DNA of 32,798 nt from Acetobacteraceae bacterium (lineage in GTDB: Bacteria > Bacillota > Sulfobacillia > JAIMBG01), in assembly GCA_023511555.1 (NCBI GenBank), contig JAIMBG010000006.1, positions 1 through 32,798 of the forward strand. Reading direction: 5' to 3'. The first letter of the stretch is position 1; each line of letters starts with the position of its first letter. The notes beneath the pieces were generated by a model that was not told the origin of the DNA, did no database searches, and saw only the letters and a program-made list of their open reading frames with translations. A program made the translations under genes and the position numbers. Shown piece by piece: positions 7,445 to 15,896 of this stretch.

Positions 7445-7511
7445 CGTCCAGAGACTTGGCGGCACCCATCCGTGGGAGGAAGACGCCGAGTCTGGCTTGA
7501 CCCGGTCCCGG

Positions 7512-10106
7512 TCACTGCCCACCCGGCACACCCAGGCGGGCGACTTCGGCCGGCAGCCGGCGCGCGATCCCCTGCATTCCCGCGTACACGGTTCCAGCCA
7601 CGACAGCCGCCATCGCCAGAACGACAGAGGCAAGCCCGGCCGCTGAGACAGCACCCGCCACCGCGCCGCCGGACATGCCGTAAAGGAGGACGGCCCCAAG
7701 GATCGCAGCGCCCGCCGCCCCAGTGACGATGCCAAGGCCGGCGATGGTGAGGTAGTACCAGAGGCTGAGCCCAACCGTCTGCGCCGGGGCGGCGCCGACG
7801 GCCTTTATCACCGCCCACTCCCAGCGGCGCTCTTCAAGCATCAAGCTCACCGAGTCGGCAACGCTCATCACATTTCCCGCCGCCAGGATGGCTAGGAGGA
7901 CGGCGAAGATGGTGACGGCCGCCGACGTTGTCCGGCGGAACGGTTGAAGGATGTCCCCGACGGGGATAGGGATGCCCTCGGGGACGGCCCGCTGCAGTTC
8001 GCAGATCACCTCCGCCGTTGGCCTGCCATCGTCTGCTGCGATATTGAGCAGCACCGGGTAGCGTCCCGGAGCCACCGCCCGGACGTCGGCTTCCGTCGTG
8101 ATGAAGCTGCCGAAGCTGACCATCTGGCGCCGCACCACCCCGACCACTTCGAACTGGTGGTGTACGCCGGAGATGTCGAAGCCGACGGTCTGCCCCGGCA
8201 CGATCCCCAGCGCGTTGGCCACCAGGTCCAGCACCAGCAGCCGCCGCCGGCCCCGGTCCTCACCCGTGAGCGTCCTCCCGGACTGGATCAGCTGGGGCGG
8301 CGGCGGCGAGGTTATACCGGCGAGGCTGAACCCGTTTGCAGTCGCCAACCACGACCGAAGGACCGGGTCCTCCCGCAGCCGGCTTTGGAGCGCCGGCAGG
8401 AAATCGCCCCCCTGTACGGTGTGCAACTCCACCGGGATGGTGTGAAGCCCCCGGACGCCGGTGACGCCCCTGACCGTCATGACCTGCTCGGTGACCCTAT
8501 CACAGCCGACCGAGGAGACCGTGAGCATGATGTCCGACCCAAACTGGGTAGCCACTGCGGTCTGCACGGCCCCCTGCAGTCCTCCCACGAACCAAGCACC
8601 AGCACCGCCCAGGAGCGTCGTCAGGAGAATCAGTACCAGTATGCGGGCTGCACCGGCATCGCGGGGCAGCAGCCGGACGGCGAGGCCCCGGATGGTGGCC
8701 CCCCGCCCCGCAGTCCTGGCCATCGCCGACAACAGGCGCGAGGTGACCAGTGCAGCCAGGGAGTATGCGCCCCAGGCCAGCAGAACGGCGACCGCCGACA
8801 GCGGCCGACCCGTCGCGAGCGCCAGCAGCAGGCAGCCGCTCAGAACCAGAGCCGCTGACGCCCAGCGGATCGCCGCGACCGGGACGGCGCCCTCCTCGCT
8901 CGGCCGCAGCAGCCGTACAGGAGGGATCGACCTGGCGACGAGCGCGGGGGCAACCGCTGAGCCGAGGGCCACGGTCAGCGCAAGCCCGAAGCCGACTGCG
9001 CCCGACTGCCAGAGAGGTATCGAGCCTACCGGAAAACCAAGAACGGGCCTCAGCAGCGGCGAAAGCATGCCGACGACCCCGCACCCGGCGAGTGAGCCCA
9101 CAAGACCTCCCGTCCCGCCAAGCTGCAGTGCCATGAACCCGAACAACATCACCAGGTGCGAGGGCGAACCGCCTACGGCTTTGATGACCGCCAGGTCCAG
9201 CTTCATCCTGGCGGCTATGCAGTGGACCGTGCCGTTCACGGATAGTGCTGCCATGCCCGTGCAGGCAATCACGAGGACCAGTAGCAGCACCTCCCACACC
9301 TGCAGTCCCGCCCCGCGCGCACGCACCGCCTCGGACGGGGTCAACACCTCACAGAACGGCAGGGACCGGCGCAGCGCCTCGGCTATCTCCAGCACGTCCT
9401 GCCCAGGCGCGACCGTCAAGAACGCCTCCGTGAACATGGGTTCCTCGTACCCGAGCGTGGCGAGTGCCCGCTCATAGGTCACGAATGCAAAGCCTCGCAA
9501 GCTCATGTCCCCCTGGCGCTCGTTGAACGGCTCGGCGAGCCCGGCCACCCAGAGCTCCACCGGCACGCCTTCCTGCAGGCTCAGGATCCGCACCCGGTCG
9601 CCCACGCCGACCCCCAGCCGGCGGGCCAGGTTGACCTTGAGGACGCAGTCGCTTTCAGAGCGCAGCAGACCGCCGACTGCAACGCCCGCGGGTTCGAGGA
9701 CGTCGGGCGACGGGACCAGCGGATAATCCCCAGGAACGATCCCCCTGACGTAGGCCAGCGCCTGGCCCGCGGGCGAAGAGGCCCAGGCCTGGCCAGAGAG
9801 GCTCAGGGCGATTCTCGTGACAACGCCTCGCTCCTTCAACGCGAAGGCGGGCTCCAGGTCTTCGACAGGCTGGGGCCCAGTGAGCGTGGTCACGGAAAGA
9901 TCGCCGCCGTTCAGCGCCAGAGCGTGGTGGTTGAGCGCCACCACCGTACGGGTGTACACCGCGTGCGACAGGACAACCACCACCGCCGCCACGCCCACGC
10001 CGGCGACGGCGAGGAGGGAACGGACCCCAAGCCCCAGTACGTTTCGGGCGGCCAGGGTCCAGAGCAGACGCGCGGCCGTCTTTCCCGGGCTCGCCCGCTC
10101 ACGCAC
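7512..10106 (-). CDS. Large FtsX-family ABC transporter permease
   Basis: This 864-residue permease has a duplicated FtsX layout. An N-terminal transmembrane helix (residues about 25-50) is followed by an extracytoplasmic MacB-PCD-like domain and a block of helices with the FtsX-type signature DLAVIKAVGGSP (about residue 305). The same pattern repeats in the C-terminal half, with EWAVIKAVGAAP and a final helical block. The GTG start overlaps the stop of the ATPase gene by 8 bases, so the two form one LolCDE/MacB/YbbAP-type system that uses ATP for mechanotransmission or extrusion across the envelope rather than classical import. The substrate is not evident. The full-length reading frame has no internal damage, unlike the genes on either side. 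Confidence 0.88.
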   Translation of the reverse strand: MRERASPGKTAARLLWTLAARNVLGLGVRSLLAVAGVGVAAVVVVLSHAVYTRTVVALNHHALALNGGDLSVTTLTGPQPVEDLEPAFALKERGVVTRIALSLSGQAWASSPAGQALAYVRGIVPGDYPLVPSPDVLEPAGVAVGGLLRSESDCVLKVNLARRLGVGVGDRVRILSLQEGVPVELWVAGLAEPFNERQGDMSLRGFAFVTYERALATLGYEEPMFTEAFLTVAPGQDVLEIAEALRRSLPFCEVLTPSEAVRARGAGLQVWEVLLLVLVIACTGMAALSVNGTVHCIAARMKLDLAVIKAVGGSPSHLVMLFGFMALQLGGTGGLVGSLAGCGVVGMLSPLLRPVLGFPVGSIPLWQSGAVGFGLALTVALGSAVAPALVARSIPPVRLLRPSEEGAVPVAAIRWASAALVLSGCLLLALATGRPLSAVAVLLAWGAYSLAALVTSRLLSAMARTAGRGATIRGLAVRLLPRDAGAARILVLILLTTLLGGAGAWFVGGLQGAVQTAVATQFGSDIMLTVSSVGCDRVTEQVMTVRGVTGVRGLHTIPVELHTVQGGDFLPALQSRLREDPVLRSWLATANGFSLAGITSPPPPQLIQSGRTLTGEDRGRRRLLVLDLVANALGIVPGQTVGFDISGVHHQFEVVGVVRRQMVSFGSFITTEADVRAVAPGRYPVLLNIAADDGRPTAEVICELQRAVPEGIPIPVGDILQPFRRTTSAAVTIFAVLLAILAAGNVMSVADSVSLMLEERRWEWAVIKAVGAAPAQTVGLSLWYYLTIAGLGIVTGAAGAAILGAVLLYGMSGGAVAGAVSAAGLASVVLAMAAVVAGTVYAGMQGIARRLPAEVARLGVPGGQ

Positions 10107-10773
10107 TGGCGGTCACCACTCCGTCCCGGATGTGCATAACTCGGTCGGCCCTGGAGGCCACCGCCGGGTTATGGGTAACGACGACGAAGGCGGTGCCCGA
10201 CCGGCGCCGCAGGTCGAGGATCGTGTCGAGCACCTCCTCTGCCGTAAGGCTATCCAGATTACCCGTGGGTTCGTCCATCAGAACCACAGCAGGGTCATTG
10301 ACGAGGGCGCGGGCTATCGCCACCCGCTGCTGCTCTCCACCTGAAAGCTCCGCAGGGAAATGGCTCAGCCGGTGGCCAAGGCCGAGAAGCTCCAGCCACT
10401 CTCGGGCAGACCTTACCCCCTCGGGGCAATGGCCGAAGCACCGAGGCAGCTCCACGTTCTCCAGAGCAGTAAGCCCAGGGATGAGGTTGAAGGACTGGAA
10501 TACGAAGCCGATCCGGGAATTGCGCAGCCTGGCGAGGCGTTTCTCGGCGAGTGCGGTAATGGCCGTGCCCTCCAACCACACCGAGCCGGACGTGGGGCGA
10601 TCCAGGCCGCCCAGAATCGAGACGAATGTCGTCTTGCCGGAGCCGGACGGGCCGAGAAGAGCCACAATCTCTCCCTTCTGCACGGATATGCTGGCGTCTT
10701 TGAGAACGGTGATGCACCGGTCACGGAACCGGAACTCCTTAACTATGCCTCTTGCCTCCAGAAGGGCGATCAC
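10099..10773 (-). CDS. ABC transporter ATP-binding protein (LolD/MacB type)
   Basis: The product is a 224-residue ATPase. It has Walker A GPSGSGKT at about residue 41, the Q-loop FVFQSFNLIPGLTALENVELP typical of the LolD/MacB/FtsE group, signature LSGGEQQR, Walker B VVLMDEPTGNLDS and the switch histidine in VVTHNP. The track ORF begins at 10857, but its first 28 residues are the shadow of the upstream gene. The GTG at 10773 overlaps the upstream TGA (GTGA) and starts M-I-A-L-L-E-A-R-G directly before the conserved core. It pairs with the FtsX permease immediately downstream. Confidence 0.92.
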   Translation of the reverse strand: MIALLEARGIVKEFRFRDRCITVLKDASISVQKGEIVALLGPSGSGKTTFVSILGGLDRPTSGSVWLEGTAITALAEKRLARLRNSRIGFVFQSFNLIPGLTALENVELPRCFGHCPEGVRSAREWLELLGLGHRLSHFPAELSGGEQQRVAIARALVNDPAVVLMDEPTGNLDSLTAEEVLDTILDLRRRSGTAFVVVTHNPAVASRADRVMHIRDGVVTASA

Positions 10774-11200
10774 TGTTCCCCCCCCAACTCGGACCTGAGC
10801 TTCAACGCCGGCAGATAGCGGTCCAGCAGCTGGCCTATCAATTCCTGGGTCATCCACTCGATGGTCGATTTCGCGACCGACGCCACCAGCCGGGAGGAAG
10901 CAGGAGAGCCTACGTTGACCGCCACCACCCCCTCATCTGTCAACAACCGCCTGACATCCGCGAAGAACTCGACCGTCGCCACGTGGAACGGGATCTGGAT
11001 CGTATCGACCGTGGTCCTCACGCATGTAGCACCTGGCATCGTCCACGAACACCTTCACTGGCGTCGGCAGATCGTACGCCTCCCGCGCGAGACGCGCCAG
11101 CAGCGGGTCGATCTCGACAGCGCTAACGACCGCATTGGGGCGGCAGGCGCCGATGTGGCGGGCGACGGTACCGGTGCCCAACCCCAAGAGCAGGCCACGA
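10770..11200 (-). pseudogene. Decayed spermidine-synthase-like methyltransferase-fold gene
   Basis: Two frames together give a Rossmann-fold fragment like spermidine synthases. Track ORF 10933..11187 has GLGTGTVARHIGACRPNA and VSAVEIDPLLARLAREAYD, then FVDDARCYMR, matching the glycine-rich motif, the acidic ribose-binding residue and the following Asp motif. Track ORF 10770..11039 continues IQIPFHVATVEFFADVRRLL and EGVVAVNVGSP. Between them, near 11000, the frame changes and about eight expected codons (the catalytic Asp loop) are missing. A further frame break near 11190 separates any N-terminal part. The last codons overlap the ABC ATPase start, so this gene once led that operon. Enzyme activity is unlikely in this form unless the breaks are sequencing errors. 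Confidence 0.6.
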
Positions 11201-11790
11201 AAGACCCAAAACTATCGCGGCGGTGAACACCGTCAACTGAACCACCCTCGGATGAAGTAAGAGACGGAGCGGGCGGCAGAGCAGTGCCAAAGCCCGTGGG
11301 CTAAACACGGGTACGTACGCCCACATTGCGAAACTCAGTCTCCGCAGCCCTCCTCTATGGCATGTTGGGGTATCAATTCGACATAGGGTAAGCCCTTCCT
11401 CTGGCTCGGAAAGAATTATAAATTAACCATATTCATTACTACCAGGCACTGCCAGCCGGGATAACCCCAAGCCCGGCGGAGAAGTCGATCCGCGTCACAG
11501 ACTGGATAACGCGCAGCCCGGTACCGGCATAGCCACGGCCATGCTGGCGTTGGGGTGGTCTTCAGCCAGCTATGATGACACCCCCTTCCCTCCCGTGCAG
11601 CCGTCAACCCCGTCCGCCTCCGCCTGCCCCCTGGCTCGGCCACGGCGCCGGCCCCCGGTGGCCCCGGCCTCGGGAAGGGTTTCACGCCGTCCTTGAGAAT
11701 ACAACCACCGAGGCAGGCCTGCTCCCTCAGGCCCGCACCGGACCGGCTGTCCGACACGGCATGGGGTCCGGAAGCGCGGGGGTGGAACGT
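11201..11790. other. Gene-poor region with an AT-rich island
   Basis: About 590 bases separate the decayed gene from the GNAT gene. ORFs in the track here (11123..11326, 11416..11757, 11570..11848) look like shadows or debris; 11123..11326 might hold a scrap of the lost N-terminus (RVVQLTVFTAAIVLGLS). The block around 11395-11450 is strikingly AT-rich (AATTATAAATTAACCATATTC) inside an otherwise GC-rich window. No RNA gene or inverted repeat of note was found. Confidence 0.5.
11415..11420 (-). promoter_or_regulatory. Possible -10 element (TATAAT) facing the ABC operon
   Basis: On the minus strand the AT-rich island contains a perfect TATAAT. The region about 17 bases upstream (GGTAGT) is a poor -35 match. 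The orientation suits transcription toward the decayed gene and ABC pair. This is position and consensus only; the reverse strand also offers TATAAA, so direction is uncertain. Confidence 0.3.
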
Positions 11791-12501
11791 GTGGATCGTA
11801 GGGCGTCGACGGCCACGGGGACGGGCGGGGCGGGCGCGCAGACCCCATCGCAGGGCCTGCGTCCCCCGCCCCCGGATGTGCAGACGCGACCGGCTCGGCA
11901 GGCGGACCTGTTATCGGTGGCTGATGTCTTCGTGCGCGCGTTCCCGGGATCCCTCCGCCACTACTTCGGGGCCACCATCCCCCGCCCCTCCGCCTTCGCA
12001 GACCTGTTCGCCTTTCTGCACCGGGCCGAGCCCCTGGGGTTCCGCGTGGCGGAGGCCGGGGGGCGGGTGGTGGGGTACGCGGTGGCCCTGTCCTCGGTGA
12101 GCCGGCTGGTCCGGGCGGCGGTCTCCAGCCCCTACCTGCTCAAGTTCATAGCCGGCCTACTCTTGGGGACATACGGTGTGCGGCCGGCCTCGGTGGCCAG
12201 ACTGGCCTGGGACAAGGTCCGTATGGGGCTGTCCCCCTCCATGGTGGCAGTGACGGGCGGTGAGATTCTCTCTGTAGCTGTGGCGCCGGAGGTTCGCGGA
12301 CAGGGGGTGGGCAGGAGGCTGGCGTGCGACTCTCTGGACTGGCTGCGCAAGGCAGGCGTCCGCCGGGTGCGGCTGGAGGTGCGCCCCGACAATGTGGCTG
12401 CCCTGAGCCTTTATAAGTCCCTGGGATTCAAGGTCATAGGCCGGGCCGCCGATTCTGAAGGGCCGACCCTGGTGATGGCGAAGGACCTCCGCCAGGCCTG
12501 A
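11791..12501 (+). CDS. GNAT-family N-acetyltransferase
   Basis: This is the only convincing plus-strand gene. The GNAT fold begins near VQTRPARQADLLSVADVF. It includes ILSVAVAPEVRGQGVGRRL, the acetyl-CoA pyrophosphate-binding motif A (R/Q-x-x-G-x-G/A), then RLEVRPDNVAALSLYKSLGF (motif B) and a final beta-strand LVMAKDL. This layout is close to RimI-like acetyltransferases. The track start at 11572 would add a long Pro/Arg-rich stretch that reads like shadow. I chose the GTG at 11791, which has GGGGGTGGA about 5 bases upstream, giving 236 residues; 11761 (ATG) or 11877 (GTG) are alternatives. The middle segment, about residues 60-120, is longer than in minimal GNAT enzymes. The acyl acceptor is unknown. 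Confidence 0.8.
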   Translation: MDRRASTATGTGGAGAQTPSQGLRPPPPDVQTRPARQADLLSVADVFVRAFPGSLRHYFGATIPRPSAFADLFAFLHRAEPLGFRVAEAGGRVVGYAVALSSVSRLVRAAVSSPYLLKFIAGLLLGTYGVRPASVARLAWDKVRMGLSPSMVAVTGGEILSVAVAPEVRGQGVGRRLACDSLDWLRKAGVRRVRLEVRPDNVAALSLYKSLGFKVIGRAADSEGPTLVMAKDLRQA

Positions 12502-12504
12502 CGG

Positions 12505-12524
12505 CGATGTGCCAGGGCGCATCG
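12505..12524. terminator. Inverted repeat between convergent genes
   Basis: CGATGTGCC-AG-GGCGCATCG pairs over nine positions with one G-T type mismatch, just after the GNAT stop and before the end of the convergent prenyltransferase gene. A second, looser pair, CAGGGCC...GGGCCCTG, spans 12536-12585. Either could act as a bidirectional terminator, but no T-tract is present. Confidence 0.3.
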
Positions 12525-12597
12525 GCCCCCCGTCTCAGGGCCGGTCGCGGGGATAAAGCGGCCGCACCGCGCGAACGGGCCCTGCGTCCCCCTCCCT

Positions 12598-13584
12598 CTA
12601 CCCTCCCAGCCCCAGCCACCACACCACGGGCCCCAGCCACCTCCCGGCCACGAGCCCCACGGCCAGCAGCACCCCCGTGGCGAGGTGCGTGTTGACCGTC
12701 AGCGCGCAGGAGGGGACTATGAGACTGGGGTCGGCGTGGTGCCGCCGGGCCACCGCCACCGCCCGGGCTGCAAGCGGAAGGCTCAGGAGCCCAAGCAGCG
12801 CCGGGACGGGGAGGGTCCGGCTGAGGACCGTCCCCAGGATGGCAAGGTACGGCACGGCCACCAGGACGCAGTAGCCCCAAAAGGCCCGCGCCGTCCCCAG
12901 CCTCACCACCCAGTTGTCCTTGCCCGTCCCCCGGTCGGGCTCCACGTCGGGGAACTGGTTGATGTAGAGCACGGCGGTGATGAGGAACCCCACGGGAAGG
13001 GAAGCCAGCACCGGCGTCCAGGAGAACCGCCCCGCCTGCACGTAGTAGCTCCCCAGGACCAGGAGCGGGCCGAAGGCCAGGCCCACGGCCAGCTCCCCCA
13101 CCCCGCGGTAGGACAGCCTCAGCGGCGGGGCGGTGTAGCACACGCCCAGCGCGGCGCCGGCCAGCATCAGCGCCAGCACCGGCCAGCCCCTGAGCCAGGT
13201 CAGGGCCAGCCCCGCCAGCGCCCCCACCAGGTACGCCGCGCCTGCAGCCAGGGCCACCGTCCGGGGCGAAAGCCGGCCCTCCTGGATCAGGCCCGCGCCG
13301 CCGTTGAACGGGCTGCGGTAACGGTTTATCCAGTCGGTGCCCCCGACGTGGTCGTGAAAGTCGTTGGCCAGGTTGGCGCCGGCGTGCGCCGCCACCGCCC
13401 CGACCAGCGTGAGCGCCAGGCAGCCCCAGGAAAGGCTCCAGCCCTGGTACCAGGCTACCGCCGCCCCCAGGAGCACCGGCACCACGCTGGCCGTAAAGAA
13501 CGGGGCCCGCACCGCCCTGGTCCAGAGCGAAAACCCCTTCATCACTTGCTCGTCCCCCTCCCCCAACGCCTCAGCGTCCGCCAT
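12598..13584 (-). CDS. menA: UbiA-family prenyltransferase, probably MenA
   Basis: A 328-residue integral membrane protein with about nine hydrophobic segments. The first Asp-rich motif is NLANDFHDHVGGTD and the second is NQFPDVEPDRGTGKDNWVV. Both bind prenyl diphosphate-Mg2+ and are close to those of 1,4-dihydroxy-2-naphthoate polyprenyltransferase. MenA attaches the isoprenoid tail in menaquinone synthesis at the membrane. The start is uncertain: the track ATG (13584) has no spaced ribosome site, while an ATG at 13542 (MKGFSLWTRAVRAPFF) lies 11 bases after GGGGGAGGGGG. It sits downstream of the succinate dehydrogenase module, which fits a role in supplying its quinone. Other UbiA activities, such as side-branch lipid prenylation, are possible. 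Confidence 0.75.
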   Translation of the reverse strand: MADAEALGEGDEQVMKGFSLWTRAVRAPFFTASVVPVLLGAAVAWYQGWSLSWGCLALTLVGAVAAHAGANLANDFHDHVGGTDWINRYRSPFNGGAGLIQEGRLSPRTVALAAGAAYLVGALAGLALTWLRGWPVLALMLAGAALGVCYTAPPLRLSYRGVGELAVGLAFGPLLVLGSYYVQAGRFSWTPVLASLPVGFLITAVLYINQFPDVEPDRGTGKDNWVVRLGTARAFWGYCVLVAVPYLAILGTVLSRTLPVPALLGLLSLPLAARAVAVARRHHADPSLIVPSCALTVNTHLATGVLLAVGLVAGRWLGPVVWWLGLGG

Positions 13585-13734
13585 CCCCGGGCCCAGGGCG
13601 GATCCCGCCCCGCCCCCCGGGCCCTCAGCCGCCCGCCCTCAACGCCTGCCACCCAGCCTCGCCCCCGGTATCAGCCCCGGGCGCAGCCCGCACTCCGCAG
13701 CCTCGCCATTTACCGCCCTCCCCAGCCCCAGCCC

Positions 13735-14616
13735 TCACCCGCCCCCTCCCGCCAAAGCCCGCTTCACCAGCTCCGGGACCTGGTCGGGGGTGTCGGCCAC
13801 GGGCACGCCCGCGGACCGCAGCGCCTCCACCTTGGTGGCGAACGTCCCCTTCCCCCGCTCGATGATGGCGCCGGCGTGGCCCATGCGCTTGCCCGGAGGC
13901 GCCTCATGCCCCGCCAGATAGGCCACCGCCGGCTTCCTGCCCCGGGTGCGGATGTACTCCGCCGCCTCCTCCTCGGCGGTGCCGCCGATCTCACCCACCA
14001 GCACCACCGCCCGGGTCTCGGGGTCGCCCTCCATCATCTCCAGGACGTCGACGAACGAGAGCCCCACCACCCTGTCGCCCCCCAGCCCCACCACGGTGGA
14101 CTGTCCCAGCCCGGCGAGGGTGAGGTGGTTGGCTATCTCGTAGCTTAGGGTCCCGCTCCTGGCCACGATCCCCACCGGCCCCGGCGAGTAGATCGCCCCG
14201 GGCATGATGCCCGCCTTGCACTTCCCCGGCGATATCACCCCGAAGGTGTTGGGCCCTACCACCACCGTGCCCCGGGACCGGGCCCGGAAGAGAAGCTTCA
14301 TGGCGTCGTGGACGGGTATGTGCTCGGTGATGGCCACCAGCACCTTGATCCCTGCGTCGATGGCCTCCAGCGCCGCGTCCAGGGCGAACCGGGCAGGGAC
14401 GAACAGCACCGAGGCGTTGGCCCCGTGGCGCTCCACCGCCTCCCGCACCGTGTTGTAGACCGGGACCCCCTCCACCTCCTGGCCGCCCTTGCCCGGGGAG
14501 GTCCCGGCCACCACCCGACTGCCGTACTCCAGCATCCGGGCGCAGTGGAACCGCCCCTGGTTCCCGGTGATGCCCTGTATCACCAGCCGCGTTGCCTCGC
14601 CTACGATGATAGCCAC
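13735..14616 (-). CDS. sucD: Succinyl-CoA synthetase, alpha subunit
   Basis: A 293-residue subunit of the usual length. With SucC it interconverts succinyl-CoA plus NDP/Pi and succinate plus NTP. The CoA-binding Rossmann domain starts ATRLVIQGITGNQGRFHC and contains TSPGKGG. The ligase domain holds the phosphorylated histidine in MGHAGAIIERGKGT. GPNTFGVISPGKCKAGIMPG matches the CoA-site loop, but with Thr where many homologues have Cys (GPNCPG). It begins 3 bases after sucC ends, so both subunits are made from one message. Specificity for ATP or GTP cannot be read from it. Confidence 0.95.
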   Translation of the reverse strand: MAIIVGEATRLVIQGITGNQGRFHCARMLEYGSRVVAGTSPGKGGQEVEGVPVYNTVREAVERHGANASVLFVPARFALDAALEAIDAGIKVLVAITEHIPVHDAMKLLFRARSRGTVVVGPNTFGVISPGKCKAGIMPGAIYSPGPVGIVARSGTLSYEIANHLTLAGLGQSTVVGLGGDRVVGLSFVDVLEMMEGDPETRAVVLVGEIGGTAEEEAAEYIRTRGRKPAVAYLAGHEAPPGKRMGHAGAIIERGKGTFATKVEALRSAGVPVADTPDQVPELVKRALAGGGG

Positions 14617-14619
14617 GGC

Positions 14620-15750
14620 CTACCCTCCCCTCGCCGCGGCCACCGCCGCCCGGGCGGCCTCCTCCATGGTCTGGTAGGCCATGAGTCCGGCCTGCCGGAG
14701 GATCTCCACCCCCTGCTCCTGGTTGGTACCCGCCAGCCTCACCACCAGGGGAACGGGTATCCCCTTCTGCTCCTTCACCTGGACCACGGCCCGCGCCACG
14801 TCGTCGCAGCGGGCGATGCCGCCGAAGATGTTGATGAGTATGGCCCGGGGCCGGGTCCCAAGCAGCACCTCTATCGCCGCGGCCGTGGCCTCGACGCCCG
14901 CCCCGCCGCCCGCGTCGAGGAAGTTGGCCGCCCGGCCCCCGAACCGGGCCAGCACGTCGATGGTGGCCATGGTGATGCCGGCGCCGTTGGCCATGACGGC
15001 GATGTCGCCGTCGAGCTCCACAAACGACAGCCCCAGGGCCTTGACCCGCTGCTCCAGGGGGGTGCCCTCCTCGAACCGGGGCAGCTCGGGGTGCCTCCAC
15101 AGCGCGTCGTCGTCCACCGTCATGCGGGCGTCGACCGCCCAGACCTCACCCTCCGGGGTCACCGCCAGCGGGTTTATCTCCAAGAGCTCGGCGTCGTTCT
15201 CCACGAAAGCGCGGTAGAGCGCCTCGGCCACGCCAGCGACCTTCGCCACCACCCCTGCCGAAAGCCCCCGCCCCTCTGCCGCCTCCGCCATGAGCTTCGG
15301 CCAGAATCCGGGCCTTTGCGCCTCCTCCAGGTTGAGCGGGCGCCTGAAGATCTCCCGGTCGGGCACCTCCTCGATGTCCACGCCGCCCCGGGTGGAGAAG
15401 ATGAGCAGCGGCAGCCGGGCGGAGCCGTCGACCGCCAGCCCCAGGTACAGGTGGTCCCTGATGTCGAGCCTGCGCTCTACCAGGAGGTCCCTCACCTCCA
15501 GGCCCCGTATCCTCTGCCCCAGCAGGTCCAGGCTCAGGCCGTGGGCCTCGTCGGGCGAGGCGGCGAACCTGATGCCGCCCGCCTTGCCCCGGCCCCCGGA
15601 CAGTATCTGGGACTTCACGACCACCGCCCCGCCGAGATCCTCGGCCGCGACCCGGGCCTCATCTGGGGTCTGGACCCGGTGTGCGTCGGGCACCGGGATG
15701 CCATACCGCCTCTTGAGGATGTCCTTTGCCGCCCACTCATAGAGCTTCAC
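14620..15750 (-). CDS. sucC: Succinyl-CoA synthetase, beta subunit
   Basis: A 376-residue ATP-grasp subunit. The N-terminus MKLYEWAAKDILKRRYGIPV is family-typical. Next come VVKSQILSGGRGKAGGIRFA (nucleotide binding), ELLEINPLAVTPEGEVWAVD (Mg2+/nucleotide site) and the C-terminal GGIARCDDVARAVV segment that contacts the alpha subunit. The start codon is GTG, with GGGGGTG about 8 bases upstream. A gap of about 146 bases separates it from the malic enzyme gene, the longest in the C4 module, so a secondary promoter is possible there, although I see no clear one. Confidence 0.95.
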   Translation of the reverse strand: MKLYEWAAKDILKRRYGIPVPDAHRVQTPDEARVAAEDLGGAVVVKSQILSGGRGKAGGIRFAASPDEAHGLSLDLLGQRIRGLEVRDLLVERRLDIRDHLYLGLAVDGSARLPLLIFSTRGGVDIEEVPDREIFRRPLNLEEAQRPGFWPKLMAEAAEGRGLSAGVVAKVAGVAEALYRAFVENDAELLEINPLAVTPEGEVWAVDARMTVDDDALWRHPELPRFEEGTPLEQRVKALGLSFVELDGDIAVMANGAGITMATIDVLARFGGRAANFLDAGGGAGVEATAAAIEVLLGTRPRAILINIFGGIARCDDVARAVVQVKEQKGIPVPLVVRLAGTNQEQGVEILRQAGLMAYQTMEEAARAAVAAARGG

Positions 15751-15896
15751 CCCGGCAGCACCCCCAGTCGGTCTTGAGCCACCCGTCCCAGCAACGGGGG
15801 TAGAACGGGGCAGGCTTCACCTGCTGCGTCGGTGCCGGCTCCGTCTCCGTGAAGGCGCTGAGCAACGCCCCCCACGCTCTGCCCCCCTCCCGCCGG

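Noticed and set aside
6793-7818. Minus ORF 6793..7818 (341 aa) as one gene
   Set aside because: It runs through the permease end and mixes frames; the sensible text lies in the two other frames described as a pseudogene.
12434-13141. Minus ORF 12434..13141 (235 aa)
   Set aside because: Same-strand shadow within the prenyltransferase gene with Gly/Ala/Pro/Arg-rich composition.
13991-15100. Minus ORF 13991..15100 (369 aa) spanning sucD and sucC
   Set aside because: Gly/Arg/Gln-rich alternate frame of two well-defined subunits.
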